Below are positions 55,172 to 64,000 of a stretch of 64,000 nucleotides of DNA, piece after piece. Location: positions 11,712,852 to 11,776,851 of the forward strand of contig CM070508.1 in the NCBI GenBank assembly GCA_036346375.1, written 5' to 3'. Every line of letters begins with the position of its first letter. Position 1 is the stretch's first letter. The position numbers and the translations under genes are program-made. The notes under the pieces were generated by a model that was not told where the DNA came from, made no database searches, and was given only the letters and a program-made list of their open reading frames with translations. Source of the stretch: Guadua angustifolia. Its lineage: Eukaryota; Streptophyta; Magnoliopsida; Poales; Poaceae.

Positions 55172-55900
55172 TATTGGCGCCAAAAAATGTGATGATAGAT
55201 TAATCAGCTCAAACACACGAGAACATCGGGTTCAAGTTGGTTCGAGGCGTGTTAATTGATTTGATCCTGTAATTGGCAAGATTGATGAAAAAATATTATT
55301 AAAGCCAATCTAATGTGATAATCGGCAAAGATCTAAACAGCTACCCAAAGTCAATTAAATCAAAGGTAATGATAAGTCTAAACAGCTTATTGTAGCTGAT
55401 TAGATGATTGATAAATGTAGATTTTTCCAAAAAGCATGTTGCACAACAAGATCAGGGAAAAATCAAACTTAATTGGTGTAATTGACGATGAACAATAATT
55501 GGCATTGAGCAACTTTATTGATCAAAATCAGATTACAAGAGAGATTCTAAATTGAAAAGCTACTCCTAGTTGATAGGAAAGTAAATTAAAATATATGCGA
55601 GTTGTTTGATTGATTGGATTCTTTGTTTTGCTCGCCGTTGACCCTCTTTTATAGTGCATCGGCCGATCATATCTTTATCCAATGTGTCACTAACTATAAT
55701 CCATATCACCCTTTGTACAAATAAAATTCTATCTTTGAATCAATATCAGTCATAATCAATCAATATCAGTCATAATCCTATCTTTAACTTAACTTTTCCC
55801 TTTTTAACTAATATTGGCCAGAAATATCTTTTTCATCTTTAGCATGATAAATTGGTCATGCCTTATCAAATTCTAGTGCTAAGATGTCTAGTTAAGTTTG
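55172..55900 (-). repeat. 5' LTR of the second gypsy relic
   Basis: The inner end (TATTGGCGCCAAAAAATG on the plus strand) is followed by the leader GCACGCTAGG on the complement. A TATA box (minus CACTATAAAAGAGGG) is at about 55643-55657. A second copy of the first ~270 bp lies at 36075-36337. The outer end was not fixed. Confidence 0.7.
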
Positions 55901-57424
55901 AAATGCAATGTGTTGTACATGCTCTTTTGGATTGTTTAGACTTAGATGTCGGTTTTGTCTGGAATATTATAGGTTGTCAAGTTGTCCAGATGTCTTAGAC
56001 CGTGTCATCTGGAATATGATAGGTTGTACGACCAATCTCACAATTAAGCAATGTCATTCTGTAGATCTGATATGTTTTTAATGATAGTTCATGGCATATA
56101 AGTTTGATTGATTTGTCCAAAATCACACTGTGCATACTGTTTGTTGATACTGCTGATCTGTCATTATTTTCAATCGGTTGGAGGCAAGAGCTACTAAAGA
56201 GGAGTATAAATATCTTTGCAGCAGAGGAGTATTTGCAAGGGCCATCAAGTCTTTTGCTGAGCAACATGCTTTTCAGGTAACTGCTGGTCATTTGATCTTG
56301 AAGAGATCCAAAAGACCAAAACTCTGTAAATATGTTTGCTGCTATCCTTGTGCAGCTGTGCTGAAAGTTCTGAAGAAACTTTTTTTCCCCAGTCTCGCTT
56401 TTTTATGCAGTTGGATATATGTTCAAAATGTGAAAGTTTCTAGGTTAAGTTCAAGTATGCTTTCAGAAATAGATATATATTAGGTATGTGCATGCTGATA
56501 AATGACAAGCTCTATGTGCATGCTGATAAATGACAAGCTCTAACAATCGTCTGTTTGTGCAAAGTCAGCTTGTTGGGAAACTGGAAAACGATTAGCTACA
56601 TTATTTGTTTGCATTGGGATCACAACGGAGAAGCTGGTGCCACCATCAGCCATGCTGTTTGGGTTCACTGTTCCTATTTATAGTTATACCATACGTGCAT
56701 TGATACGAAAATTACGAATCCTCGTTTAATTTCTATGTGAAGTACAGTGTTGTGAAATTTAAGCTTGACAAACCTAGCCCATCAAATTATTTATGGCTTA
56801 TTTGTGAGGTTCACTGTTGCTTTAGTGTACTTTACAGTTGAGTGACCTCAAAAATGGTCTATTGGAGAAACATTCATTACTTTTTTTGTTTCTTTTTTCC
56901 CTTACGTTTTATTCTCAAATAGTTAGTATTGATTTAGTTTTAATAATTGTGCATGCTAGTGGATAGATCATGTACTATGTTTTTGTGGAATTTTTCACAA
57001 TCATTTCCACAACCGCTCCATCCTATTCCGCATTCATTTCGAGGGTTTCCAATTTCGTTTTCCATTACCGATAAAAAATATGAAAATAAAAATAAAATAG
57101 ATATTTATGGACTGTTCAGTTCCGATTTCATCCTATGTACATGCGTGTTCTGATGTAAAGTGTCGACACTGTTGTCACGTACTGGTCGGTCTCGAACCAT
57201 TGGAGGAGCGGTCTACTACTTGCACTTAAGCTGCTGGAGTGGTACCAGTAGATAAGCTGCAACTTCAAATCGTTGTTTGCAGATGCCCATATTTGTCAGG
57301 CAAAAACAAGCGTTGATGGCTTGATTCCCTTCCCACAGTGAGTACTCGGACGGACCCGGGGACTAGTCTGTTCCATCCTCAACAAGCTGTGGACAGGCCG
57401 GGATGCCGCCAATTAAGGCCCATC
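55901..57424. other. intergenic with an exon-like segment and a 28-bp tandem duplication
   Basis: 56178-56277 reads as an open segment (EARATKEEYKYLCSRG...AEQHAFQ) ending at a good splice donor (TTTTCAG|GTAACTG). I do not recognise the protein, and no flanking exons were found. TATGTGCATGCTGATAAATG starts at 56485 and 56513, a 28-bp duplication. The rest has no supportable feature. Confidence 0.35.
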
Positions 57425-57433
57425 TAAAACTGG

Positions 57434-57807
57434 GGGGCATATCCAGTGCAATCAGGCTTTTGGTGTAATCACCGTGCAATCCAACTAAGAAAAATTTCAA
57501 AAAATTCTGAAAAAAATCATGGATATACATCTCATCATATCCCATCTACATATAAAATTTCATTATCAAATTCGTCCTATGTTAAGAGTAATAAAAAAGA
57601 TAAATTTCTGACAAACTTGAATAGTTCAAATGCACCCTAAATTTGTCTTTTTTGTAACTTCTAGCATAGGACGAATTTGATCATGAAATTTTATATGTAG
57701 ATGGGGTAAGATGAGATGTACATCCATGATTTTTTCAGAATTTTTTGAAACTTTTCTTAGTTGGATTGCATGATTGCACCAAAAGCTCGACAGACCTGAT
57801 ATGCCCC
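57434..57807. mobile_element. Mutator-type MITE, copy 2, 9-bp TSD (one mismatch)
   Basis: 374 bp of near-complete inverted symmetry. Flanks TAAAACTGG (57425-57433) and TTAAACTGG (57808-57816) match at eight of nine positions. Ends GGGGCATATC and GATATGCCCC are perfect inverted repeats. Inner text (AATTCTGAAAAAAATC, ATAAAATTTCAT, TGTAACT) resembles the element at 29934-30304, so I place them in one family. Confidence 0.87.
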
Positions 57808-57891
57808 TTAAACTGGCCCCATGATAGCCATAGCGTCCCAGCCCGCCTTGGCACCCACGCTCATGAGCTGAGCTCAATTAGAACCGGGACA

Positions 57892-58246
57892 GGGTTTCAC
57901 AAACCAATAAAAACCGCTAAAAAACCATAATTTTCTATTTTACCATTGCAGTTTGAGATTCAAAATTAATTGGTAAATCGGTCTAATTTAAAAAAATTCA
58001 AAAAAAATTGGAAAAATTTATGCGACGTAAACCATTCGAAAATCGTTGAAAACAGCTCAAAAACTGGCTTTAAGGAATATTCAATTGGTCGGTTGGTTTT
58101 CGGTGAAAATCGAGCGGTTTTCATTTTTTTGAATTTTTTATATTTTTTATTTCTAAACCCTTCGGTTTCTGATGATTTTCGAGCAGCTTTCTCGATTTTT
58201 GAATTTCAAATTTTGAGCAGTTTTTCAAAAATGGTTTTGTGAACCC
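57892..58246. mobile_element. small inverted-repeat element, related arm to 14725-15640
   Basis: Left GGGTTTCACAAACCA and right TGGTTTTGTGAACCC are inverted. The text TTAAAAAAATTCAAAAAAAA...CGACGTAAACC...CGAAAATCG parallels the left arm at 14740-14800. No target duplication was visible. Confidence 0.58.
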
Positions 58247-60340
58247 TTATCGAGACTGGTTCAATGGATTTGGGCAGGATTAGGATTACAAGTTCGACGC
58301 TAGGAATAGAAAGCCAATCCTTCATGGCTTTCCGTCCTGAAAACACGAGCGCGCGAGAGTACCGTAGTTCTCAATACCACCATACGGTCCCAGTTGATAT
58401 CACCAGTATATGCTATTTTATCATCTAAATTGATACAAAGTAGTTCCATAGATACTGATCAATACTAGTTATATCAACATCATATGGATTAATATCGGCT
58501 ATACCGGTTTTCAAGGATGTAGCCAACAGGTGAGTTTGGTTGGGCTCAAGTCCACCCTTTGGCTATTGGACCCTAAGTACCCTCCTTAACACCGACGCTC
58601 AGTTTTTTTAGCATAGCACGGTGAATGAACGAATGCTCGGATGCGGCTAGAGGAAGAACCGAAGAAGAGGCTTTGCTAGGTAGTGAGCTGCTATCTAGGT
58701 TATGTGGCTTGATAGGCTGCTATTCGTGGAATGCCTAATTTGACAATTAGTAATTTCACTTGTAGCTTGCAAAACTAGACCCAAACCCTAGACATGCACA
58801 GAGACGTTAGTGAGAGAGAGAAAGGGGGGGCTCAACACCTCTCATTTGCGAGGACATGGCAGCCTACTGAGTCAGGGGCGATTTATGCACGTCGCAGGAG
58901 TTAGCGATTGTGAGGGCACGAGAAAGGTGTTGAGTGGATGCAGGGGGGCCAGCGCCAACGGGTATATGGCGACAAGCAACCCACCATGACGATGACAAGT
59001 GGGCAAGGAAGGTAGCTCAATGTGAGTTGGTGAGTAACAGTAAATAGATAATGTGAGTACCTCTTCTATGTATGATTTTTTTTATCAATTGTAATCGTAT
59101 CAATGGGTCGAATAAAGACAATAGACAATTTGTTTGTTTGATTGGTATTAACTTGTTCATATATTTCAAAACCAACAAATGAATATTGCACAAGTACTTC
59201 TTAAAGAATGAAGTATTGTTAGTAACCATCGAACCGATCAAAACATAGCACAATCTATTTAATATATTTATCTTAATTTAGACTAGTTATTTAAACCCAC
59301 TTTCTATTCTTATCTAGCTTCGTTAGTGCCGGTTTCAATATCCGACAATACCAGCATATCAGTACAGTAAGACATCTGGAGAAACCAAGAAACAAGTAAG
59401 ATGTGCAGGGCCGGACCGTAGGTGGCTGCGGGCTACAGCCTACGGGACTGTGGTACGCCGGACCGCCCGGTGGCTCTGACCTCTGAGACTACGGACTATG
59501 GCTAGCCGCGGTGCGCCGGACCGCCAGTGCCGTCTCGGTGCCTCCTCAACTCAAGCTACTCAGCTCAGCTAGGTTTTGTTTGGATTGGGGATTTTAGAGA
59601 GAGAGACTATCGGACTAGAGAATAGAGATAGAGAAAGAAACACGAATGATGGATTGGGGATTTTATATTTTTGGTTTTAGGTCTCTTTAGCGTGGCGATG
59701 TCGCATTACCTTGATTTTGGCTTTGGCGCCCGATGGACAAGCGGAAATCTGCAAGCCTGTGATAGAATTTTTGGTTTGGCACCACACTAGCGCTATGGTG
59801 CACTTGGCGTTGGCACTTTGGCAGTGGCAATGTGGCACTTGGTAGAATGGTAGTTGGTATGTGGTACTTGGCGATTAACTTGGTCTTGGTAGAGTACCAA
59901 GAGTGGTATTGGTACTTGGTATTAGTGCCTCCAGACTACGGTATTTGGTGCTCTTTGATTGGAGATTCTGACTCACGATCTTGAAGAAGTCTTTAAAGTT
60001 TTGGATAATATCCATATTTTATATCCGGATATTATCCGATTAACTAGTGCGAAATCCGTATCCTTATCCGAGATAACAGTCTCGTATCAAATCCTATTGT
60101 CACCAATGTCGCAGTTGCCCGGCCCCCCGCCTCTCCTTTCCGGAGAACACGTCACGACTCCACGTACCCCTGCACCGCCCCGCCACGCGTCCGTCGAACA
60201 CCGCGCCCATGCTGCTCTCTCCGTTGTTAAACCCACGCGCACGCGGGCCTCGTCGCACGTCAAGCTCACAACGACTAGAACAATCTAAAGCTAAAGCGTA
60301 TCGTCACGGGCGTTCGACAAGAAGAGAATAGCAGCGGCGC
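58247..60340. other. intergenic, no gene recognised
   Basis: 59690-59960 is a GGTACTTGG/TTGGCA low-complexity stretch. 59995-60085 has palindromic TATCCG motifs (GGATAATATCC, GGATATTATCC) like hAT subterminal regions. The last 200 bp is G+C-rich and probably 5' flank of the PEBP sequence. Confidence 0.45.
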
Positions 60341-60368
60341 ACGATGCGGCAGAGGCAGTGCGCGACCG

Positions 60369-61006
60369 GTGGCGCAGGAGAGCCTGAGGTTGGTGTCGCA
60401 CCCGATCGCGGCGCACGACGGGCGGCTGCCGCGGCACTGCACGCTGGAGGGGCAGGGCGCAAAGAAGGACATCTCGCCGCCGTTCGGGTGGTACGGGGTG
60501 CCCGACGGCGCGCGCTCGCTGAAGCTCGTCGTGCAAGACATCGACGCGCCCGACCCGGAGGGCCCCATCGTGCCGTGGACGCACTGGGTCGTCGTCAACA
60601 TCCCGCCCTCCAGCAAGGTCCTCCCCGAGGGCTTCTCCGGGAGGGAGGGGGCACCGGCCGCGAGTACGGCGGTATCCAGGAGGGCGTCAACGACTGGAAG
60701 CAGCCCGGGTGGCGCGGGCCCATCCCGCCCTCCCGCGGCCACTGGATCCAGTTGAAGCTCTACGCCCTCGACGACGAGCTGCACCTCGGCAACAAGGCAA
60801 GCGTAGAATGTTCTCATGGGTCATGGCTACCTGCGGCTAAAGAGACGTGACATGCTCTTAAAAGAGAGATTGTGACATGATTGGAGACTTGGAGTTTTTG
60901 ACGTGCGGATTCTTGTGCTTAATTTGCTGGTGACCAAGGACAAGGTCATGGAGGCCATCAGGGGGCACGTGCTAGGCGAAACCAAGAGCTTGTGGCTTTC
61001 TTCTAA
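60369..61006 (+). pseudogene. bacterial-type PEBP (YbhB/YbcL-like) gene, disabled
   Basis: The frame from 60369 encodes AQESLRLVSHPIAAHDGRLP, ISPPFGWYGVP, then LVVQDIDAPDPEGPIVPWTH and WVVVNIPP. These are the ligand-pocket blocks of the phosphatidylethanolamine-binding family, in the plant copy closest to bacterial YbhB. A 1-nt shift near 60650 moves GGIQEGVNDWKQPGWRGPIP and LYALDDELHLGNK to another frame. The exon then meets AAG|GCAAGC (a GC-type donor). Exon 2 resumes at VTKDKVMEAIRGHVLGE (about 60926), but the expected AG before GTGACC reads TG. A further shift near 60980 precedes the ELVA-type end and TAA at 61004. The start codon position holds GTG. Together these indicate a pseudogene. 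Assembly error could explain some indels but not all changes. Confidence 0.82.
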
Positions 61007-61037
61007 GTTATACGGACCTTTGTGTGTGACCTGTTTC

Positions 61038-61515
61038 CACTACTAGAGAAACGATCTTTCGTACCGATTCATCAGTCTCGATTAGCCACGAACCGAGACT
61101 AATAGTAATAATAGTCCCGGTTCGTGGCTACTAGGCTAAAAGCGTGATTTTTCGCTCACATTAGTCGGTTCGTGCTATGAACCGACGAAGAGTGCTTTGC
61201 ATACCGCACGGGCACATTAGTCGGTTTGTTACTTAACGGGGCTAAAAGTAAGGCTTTAGTCTCGGTTCGTATTCTGAACCGGTACTAAAGACTCGTTCAA
61301 AGATACTTTAAAAGAAATGCATATCCTAGTCTATTCAATACGTGGGTGAGTGGGTTAGTAGTGTCTGTGGTGGCATGCAGGAGGTTCGAGTTCGAGTCTT
61401 GAGTTCATCATAATTTTTTGATATGCGAGAGACCTTTAGTCCCGGATGGGCTATCCCGGTTTGGCAACCGGGACTAAAGCCGGACTAAAGACTAAAGCCC
61501 ATTTGTGTAGTAGTG
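61038..61515. mobile_element. non-autonomous CACTA element, 478 bp, TSD TTC
   Basis: Begins CACTACTAGAGAAACG and ends CATTTGTGTAGTAGTG. It is flanked by TTC at 61035-61037 and 61516-61518, the 3-bp duplication typical of CACTA. Subterminal motifs (CGGTTCGTGGCTA, AACCGGTACTAAAG, CCGGGACTAAAG) recur in both orientations. A GGTTCGAGTTCGAGTC stretch inside is box-B-like but is part of this repeat. It starts only 32 bp beyond the PEBP stop. Confidence 0.9.
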
Positions 61516-61518
61516 TTC

Positions 61519-62382
61519 GTTGTGTGCCATGTGTCATTTTGTGCATATAGCAACCCTGTAATCTTGATCTAATTGTCAAATATTTAAACATAGGATATAA
61601 GGATATGTTCTAATGATATATAGAAGTTCCGGATATTATAGTTCTAATTCTATATATGGAATAAGATATACGTGGAAAAAATTATTCCATATTAGAAAGG
61701 ATTCGATTATTTTTCTGTTACGAGGAAACCAACTCGAGTACGCTTGATATCTAAGAAAGTTTGGATATGCTGCGAAGATCATGCGACGATGAACTCTTCA
61801 TCGGCTGTGATCCAGTATCCCTAACTATAACTCGACTAAGAGGCAGGACTACCTCGACTATATAATGTCAGGGGTAGAGGAGCTTCCAAACAAGAAGGCT
61901 TTTTGCGCAGAACACGTAGGTCTCACCATTGACGGCTTGGATGGACGGCCCATTACAAGTACCAGCCTGGCACGCTGGTATGGCCTATGAAAATGCGCAC
62001 TCCATGGCCCATCACCTCTTAAGGGCAAAAAAATCTCACAAAAATTCTAAAAAAGAAAAATTCTAGAAATCTAGAATCTTTGCAACAAAGAAAAAATTCT
62101 ACAATCTTTGCAACTTATTCTTGGTGAAACTAGATTAGAGGTGAGACTCTATTATAAATCTATAGACTAATTATTATAGATATTAGAGTTATATAACAAA
62201 TATAATTGTATTTTAATTATAGAAAATAAAACTATATATTAAAGATAACTATATTATAATATAGTTGTACCAATAATAAATCTGTCAATTACTTAAACAC
62301 TGATGTCCCTATGCGGCATTGGATCCACCCGTCATCACCTATCAGCTGTCTAACCTGTGTTAGTTACCGCTTTGCTGCAATG
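61519..62382. other. intergenic, with an LTR-like TATA region
   Basis: 61720-61905 (AAGAGGCAGGACTACC...CTCGACTATATAATGTCAGGGG) looks like part of an LTR promoter, but no LTR boundaries could be set. The rest is A+T-rich without genes. Confidence 0.35.
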
Positions 62383-62385
62383 TAA

Positions 62386-62667
62386 GACTATCTTCAGCGG
62401 TATCCCTTCAGCCTCTAAATTCCTTCAGAAAGGGATCCCAAGTACTCCAACGAATTCCCTTCACAGTTCCCTTCAGAAGGGATCCCAGCACTCCAACGAA
62501 TTCCCTTCACAGTTCCCTTCAGAAGGGATTTGGAGAGAGAATCCCTTCAATCCCTATACAAAACCCTTCGAGGGGATGATGCTGGAGATGATAGGAATGA
62601 AGGGAATGAATATGAGGAAGGGAATAAGGGAAGGGAAGGGAATGAAGGGAAATTGCTGGAGATAGTC
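62386..62667. mobile_element. Tourist-like MITE with GACTATCTYCAGC ends, TSD TAA
   Basis: 282 bp. Ends GACTATCTTCAGC and GCTGGAGATAGTC are inverted repeats with one mismatch, flanked by TAA at 62383-62385 and 62668-62670. The left half has two copies of a ~50-bp unit (GGGATCCCA...CACAGTTCCCTTCAGAA). The right half is purine-rich (AGGGAATGAAGGGAA). Confidence 0.85.
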
Positions 62668-62767
62668 TAATCTGCAAAGTGTGTCCGGGCTTTGCTAGAT
62701 GAATATCTAACCGAACACGTCGCCATGACTAGCATGCGGAACCCAAGATAGTGGGTGTTTTTTTACG

Positions 62768-63400
62768 ATGAAATCCTTGTCACAGGAGGATTACATAAAG
62801 CTCCTTATTTCTTGTTGGGCGATATGGGCAGCTAGGGGCAAAGCTGTCCATAAAATTCTGCCCTCTCGTCAACCTTTGGTTCCATCAAGAGATTGCTTGA
62901 TGATTTTAGAGGTGATACAAAGTTCAGATAAACTTACATCCACCAAGCATCAGGCCAAGAATTTATCTACGAAAGATGTACCCAAGTGGATTACCACTTC
63001 GGCTGGAGTAACGAAGATAAATGTTGACGCTGCTTGTGGCCAAGTTAGGGAACGATGCTGCCTTCGGGGTGGTTGCTGTGATAGTGAGGGGAGTTTTGTT
63101 GGGGCAAGTGCACAGGTTCTGAGTGGAATTTCTGATCTTGCCACCCTCGAAGCAACTGCTTGTAATGGGGGGGCGTCTCTCTTGCCTTTGATTGTAACCT
63201 GCAGGTTGGAGCGATATTTGATCGCGTCTGATTGCGATAAATTTGTTCAAGGTCGAGGCTGATCCATGAGGTCAACTCCCGTCACGAAGGGAGGGATTCA
63301 AATGAAGAAGTCCATCGTTTAGCTACGATTGTCTGTACTCGGGAGCCTGGCCGATATACGTAGTTATCAAGGCCTCCTGAGTTTTTGGATGTAAAAGTGG
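62768..63400 (+). pseudogene. LINE ORF2 C-terminal fragment with RNase H-like (RVT_3) domain
   Basis: LLISCWAIWAARGKAVHK is the typical segment after the zinc-binding region of grass LINE ORF2. WITTSAGVTKINVDAACG then starts the RNase H-like domain, with GSFVGASAQVLSGISDLATLE and ASDC following. A frameshift near 63170 and decay near 63250-63360 (EEVHRLAT) show a dead copy. No reverse transcriptase or poly(A) is attached. Confidence 0.75.
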
Positions 63401-63409
63401 TGGCTGAAT

Positions 63410-64000
63410 TAGGTAACCTAGCCGCGTTCCACAACTTAGTTCTCAGTCCGCCGTCTGCCTTTTCTCTCCTCTTCCTTTTGAGTTCCCGCAAAGGTGAATT
63501 TCAGAAGTAATTTTAGATTTATTTAATTTCTTGTGTTTTGTTTTCTATATCAATTTATTCTAGTTTTTGTTCTTCTCCAATGAGTTGTTAGTTAGATTTT
63601 CTTTACTCGTGAAGTTTTTATCGGATTGACTCACTTGGACGACATTGGCAACGCTTATGCCGGACACCGATACTAGGCTGAGTTGAGTATATATAAATCC
63701 TCTGTGATTTCCTTTCGACCAACAATGTTGTTGACCCATATGTCAGGACCCGATCAAAACGGATTTGGAATCAATCGGGCTTTCAGAGAACTTCGGGGAG
63801 AGAAAGAACCAAGGGAAAGCAAAACTAGGGTTCCTAAGCTACCAAAAAGCTATAGAATATACTTTGATCCTTCCTTGTTCCATTTTACTCCTCATCAGGG
63901 TTTATATACCCAGTTTTCTTACAGCGATTTCTCAAAGAAAATAGCAGTAAAGCACTGCCAGTAAAAACATTAGGCAGCAGAGTTTCAGCAATAAAGACAA
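63410..64000. other. no gene recognised; possible LTR start near 63740
   Basis: From 63742 the text TGTCAGGACCCGATCAAAAC, with a TATA-like GGGTTTATATACCC at about 63899-63912, has the look of an LTR running off the right edge. Without its partner this is a guess. The frame 63683-63964 shows no domain. Confidence 0.3.

Larger units (their letters stand above)
48785..55900 (-). mobile_element. second Ty3/gypsy relic, minus strand, truncated, split by a solo LTR
   Basis: Minus-strand order: 5' LTR (about 55900 down to 55172), primer-binding region (CTTTTGGCACGCTAGGTGAG), gag start, [solo LTR 54889-51515], gag, protease, RT fragment ending at 48785. The 3' part of pol and the 3' LTR are missing. 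The outer LTR end is approximate. Confidence 0.8.

Noticed and set aside
61375..61400. tRNA box-B-like GGTTCGAGTTCGAGTC
   Set aside because: Lies inside a CACTA mini-element. No cloverleaf or matching box A was found.
1..64000. A new defence or biosynthetic system
   Set aside because: No cluster of co-directional unknown genes or conserved enzymatic set was found. The structure is explained by nested transposable elements, one RING gene and one pseudogene.

Overview
The window looks like repeat-rich nuclear DNA of a grass (Poaceae). The grounds are nested Ty1/copia and Ty3/gypsy retrotransposons with plant-type domains, TTA/TAA-flanked Tourist-like MITEs, 9-bp-TSD Mutator-type MITEs, CACTA and hAT elements, a G+C-rich intronless RING-H2 gene, and LTR motifs common in grass repeats. 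The species cannot be fixed from the sequence. No rRNA, tRNA, CRISPR or bacterial gene was seen. Only one protein-coding gene looks intact: an ATL-type RING-H2 E3 ligase on the minus strand at 26571-27107. A second host-type gene, a bacterial-like PEBP (YbhB/YbcL-type) at 60369-61006, carries several disabling changes.

Layout: 1-5.3 kb is a decayed copia element on the minus strand with a MITE inside its gag. 5.9-10.6 kb is a non-autonomous LTR element with three LTRs and two internal domains, bounded by one 5-bp target-site duplication (GGACC). 10.9-19.5 kb holds MITEs, a hAT transposase relic, inverted-repeat elements and an A/T-run repeat. 19.5-21.0 kb is a non-autonomous hAT element. 21.7-24.4 kb is a non-autonomous gypsy-type element full of minisatellites. 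A segment of about 0.6 kb is duplicated at 20.8-21.4 and 25.7-26.35 kb, the second copy lying just downstream of the ATL gene. 28.5-31.3 kb holds MITEs and another A/T-run tandem repeat.

32.5-35.1 kb is a 5'-truncated LINE with poly(A) and target-site duplication. 36.5-47.6 kb is a degenerate Tat-lineage gypsy element on the minus strand. It has dual RNase H remnants, an antisense additional ORF next to the 3' LTR remnant, and a 5' LTR whose U3 carries a G-box (CACGTG) array. 48.8 to about 55.9 kb is a second minus-strand gypsy relic, interrupted precisely by a 3.4-kb solo LTR (TSD CTTGT). 57.4-64 kb has further MITEs, the PEBP pseudogene, a CACTA element and a LINE RNase H fragment.

The host genes do not form a functional cluster. 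The window is mainly a record of nested insertion, recombination and decay, and several insertion events can be read at base resolution.
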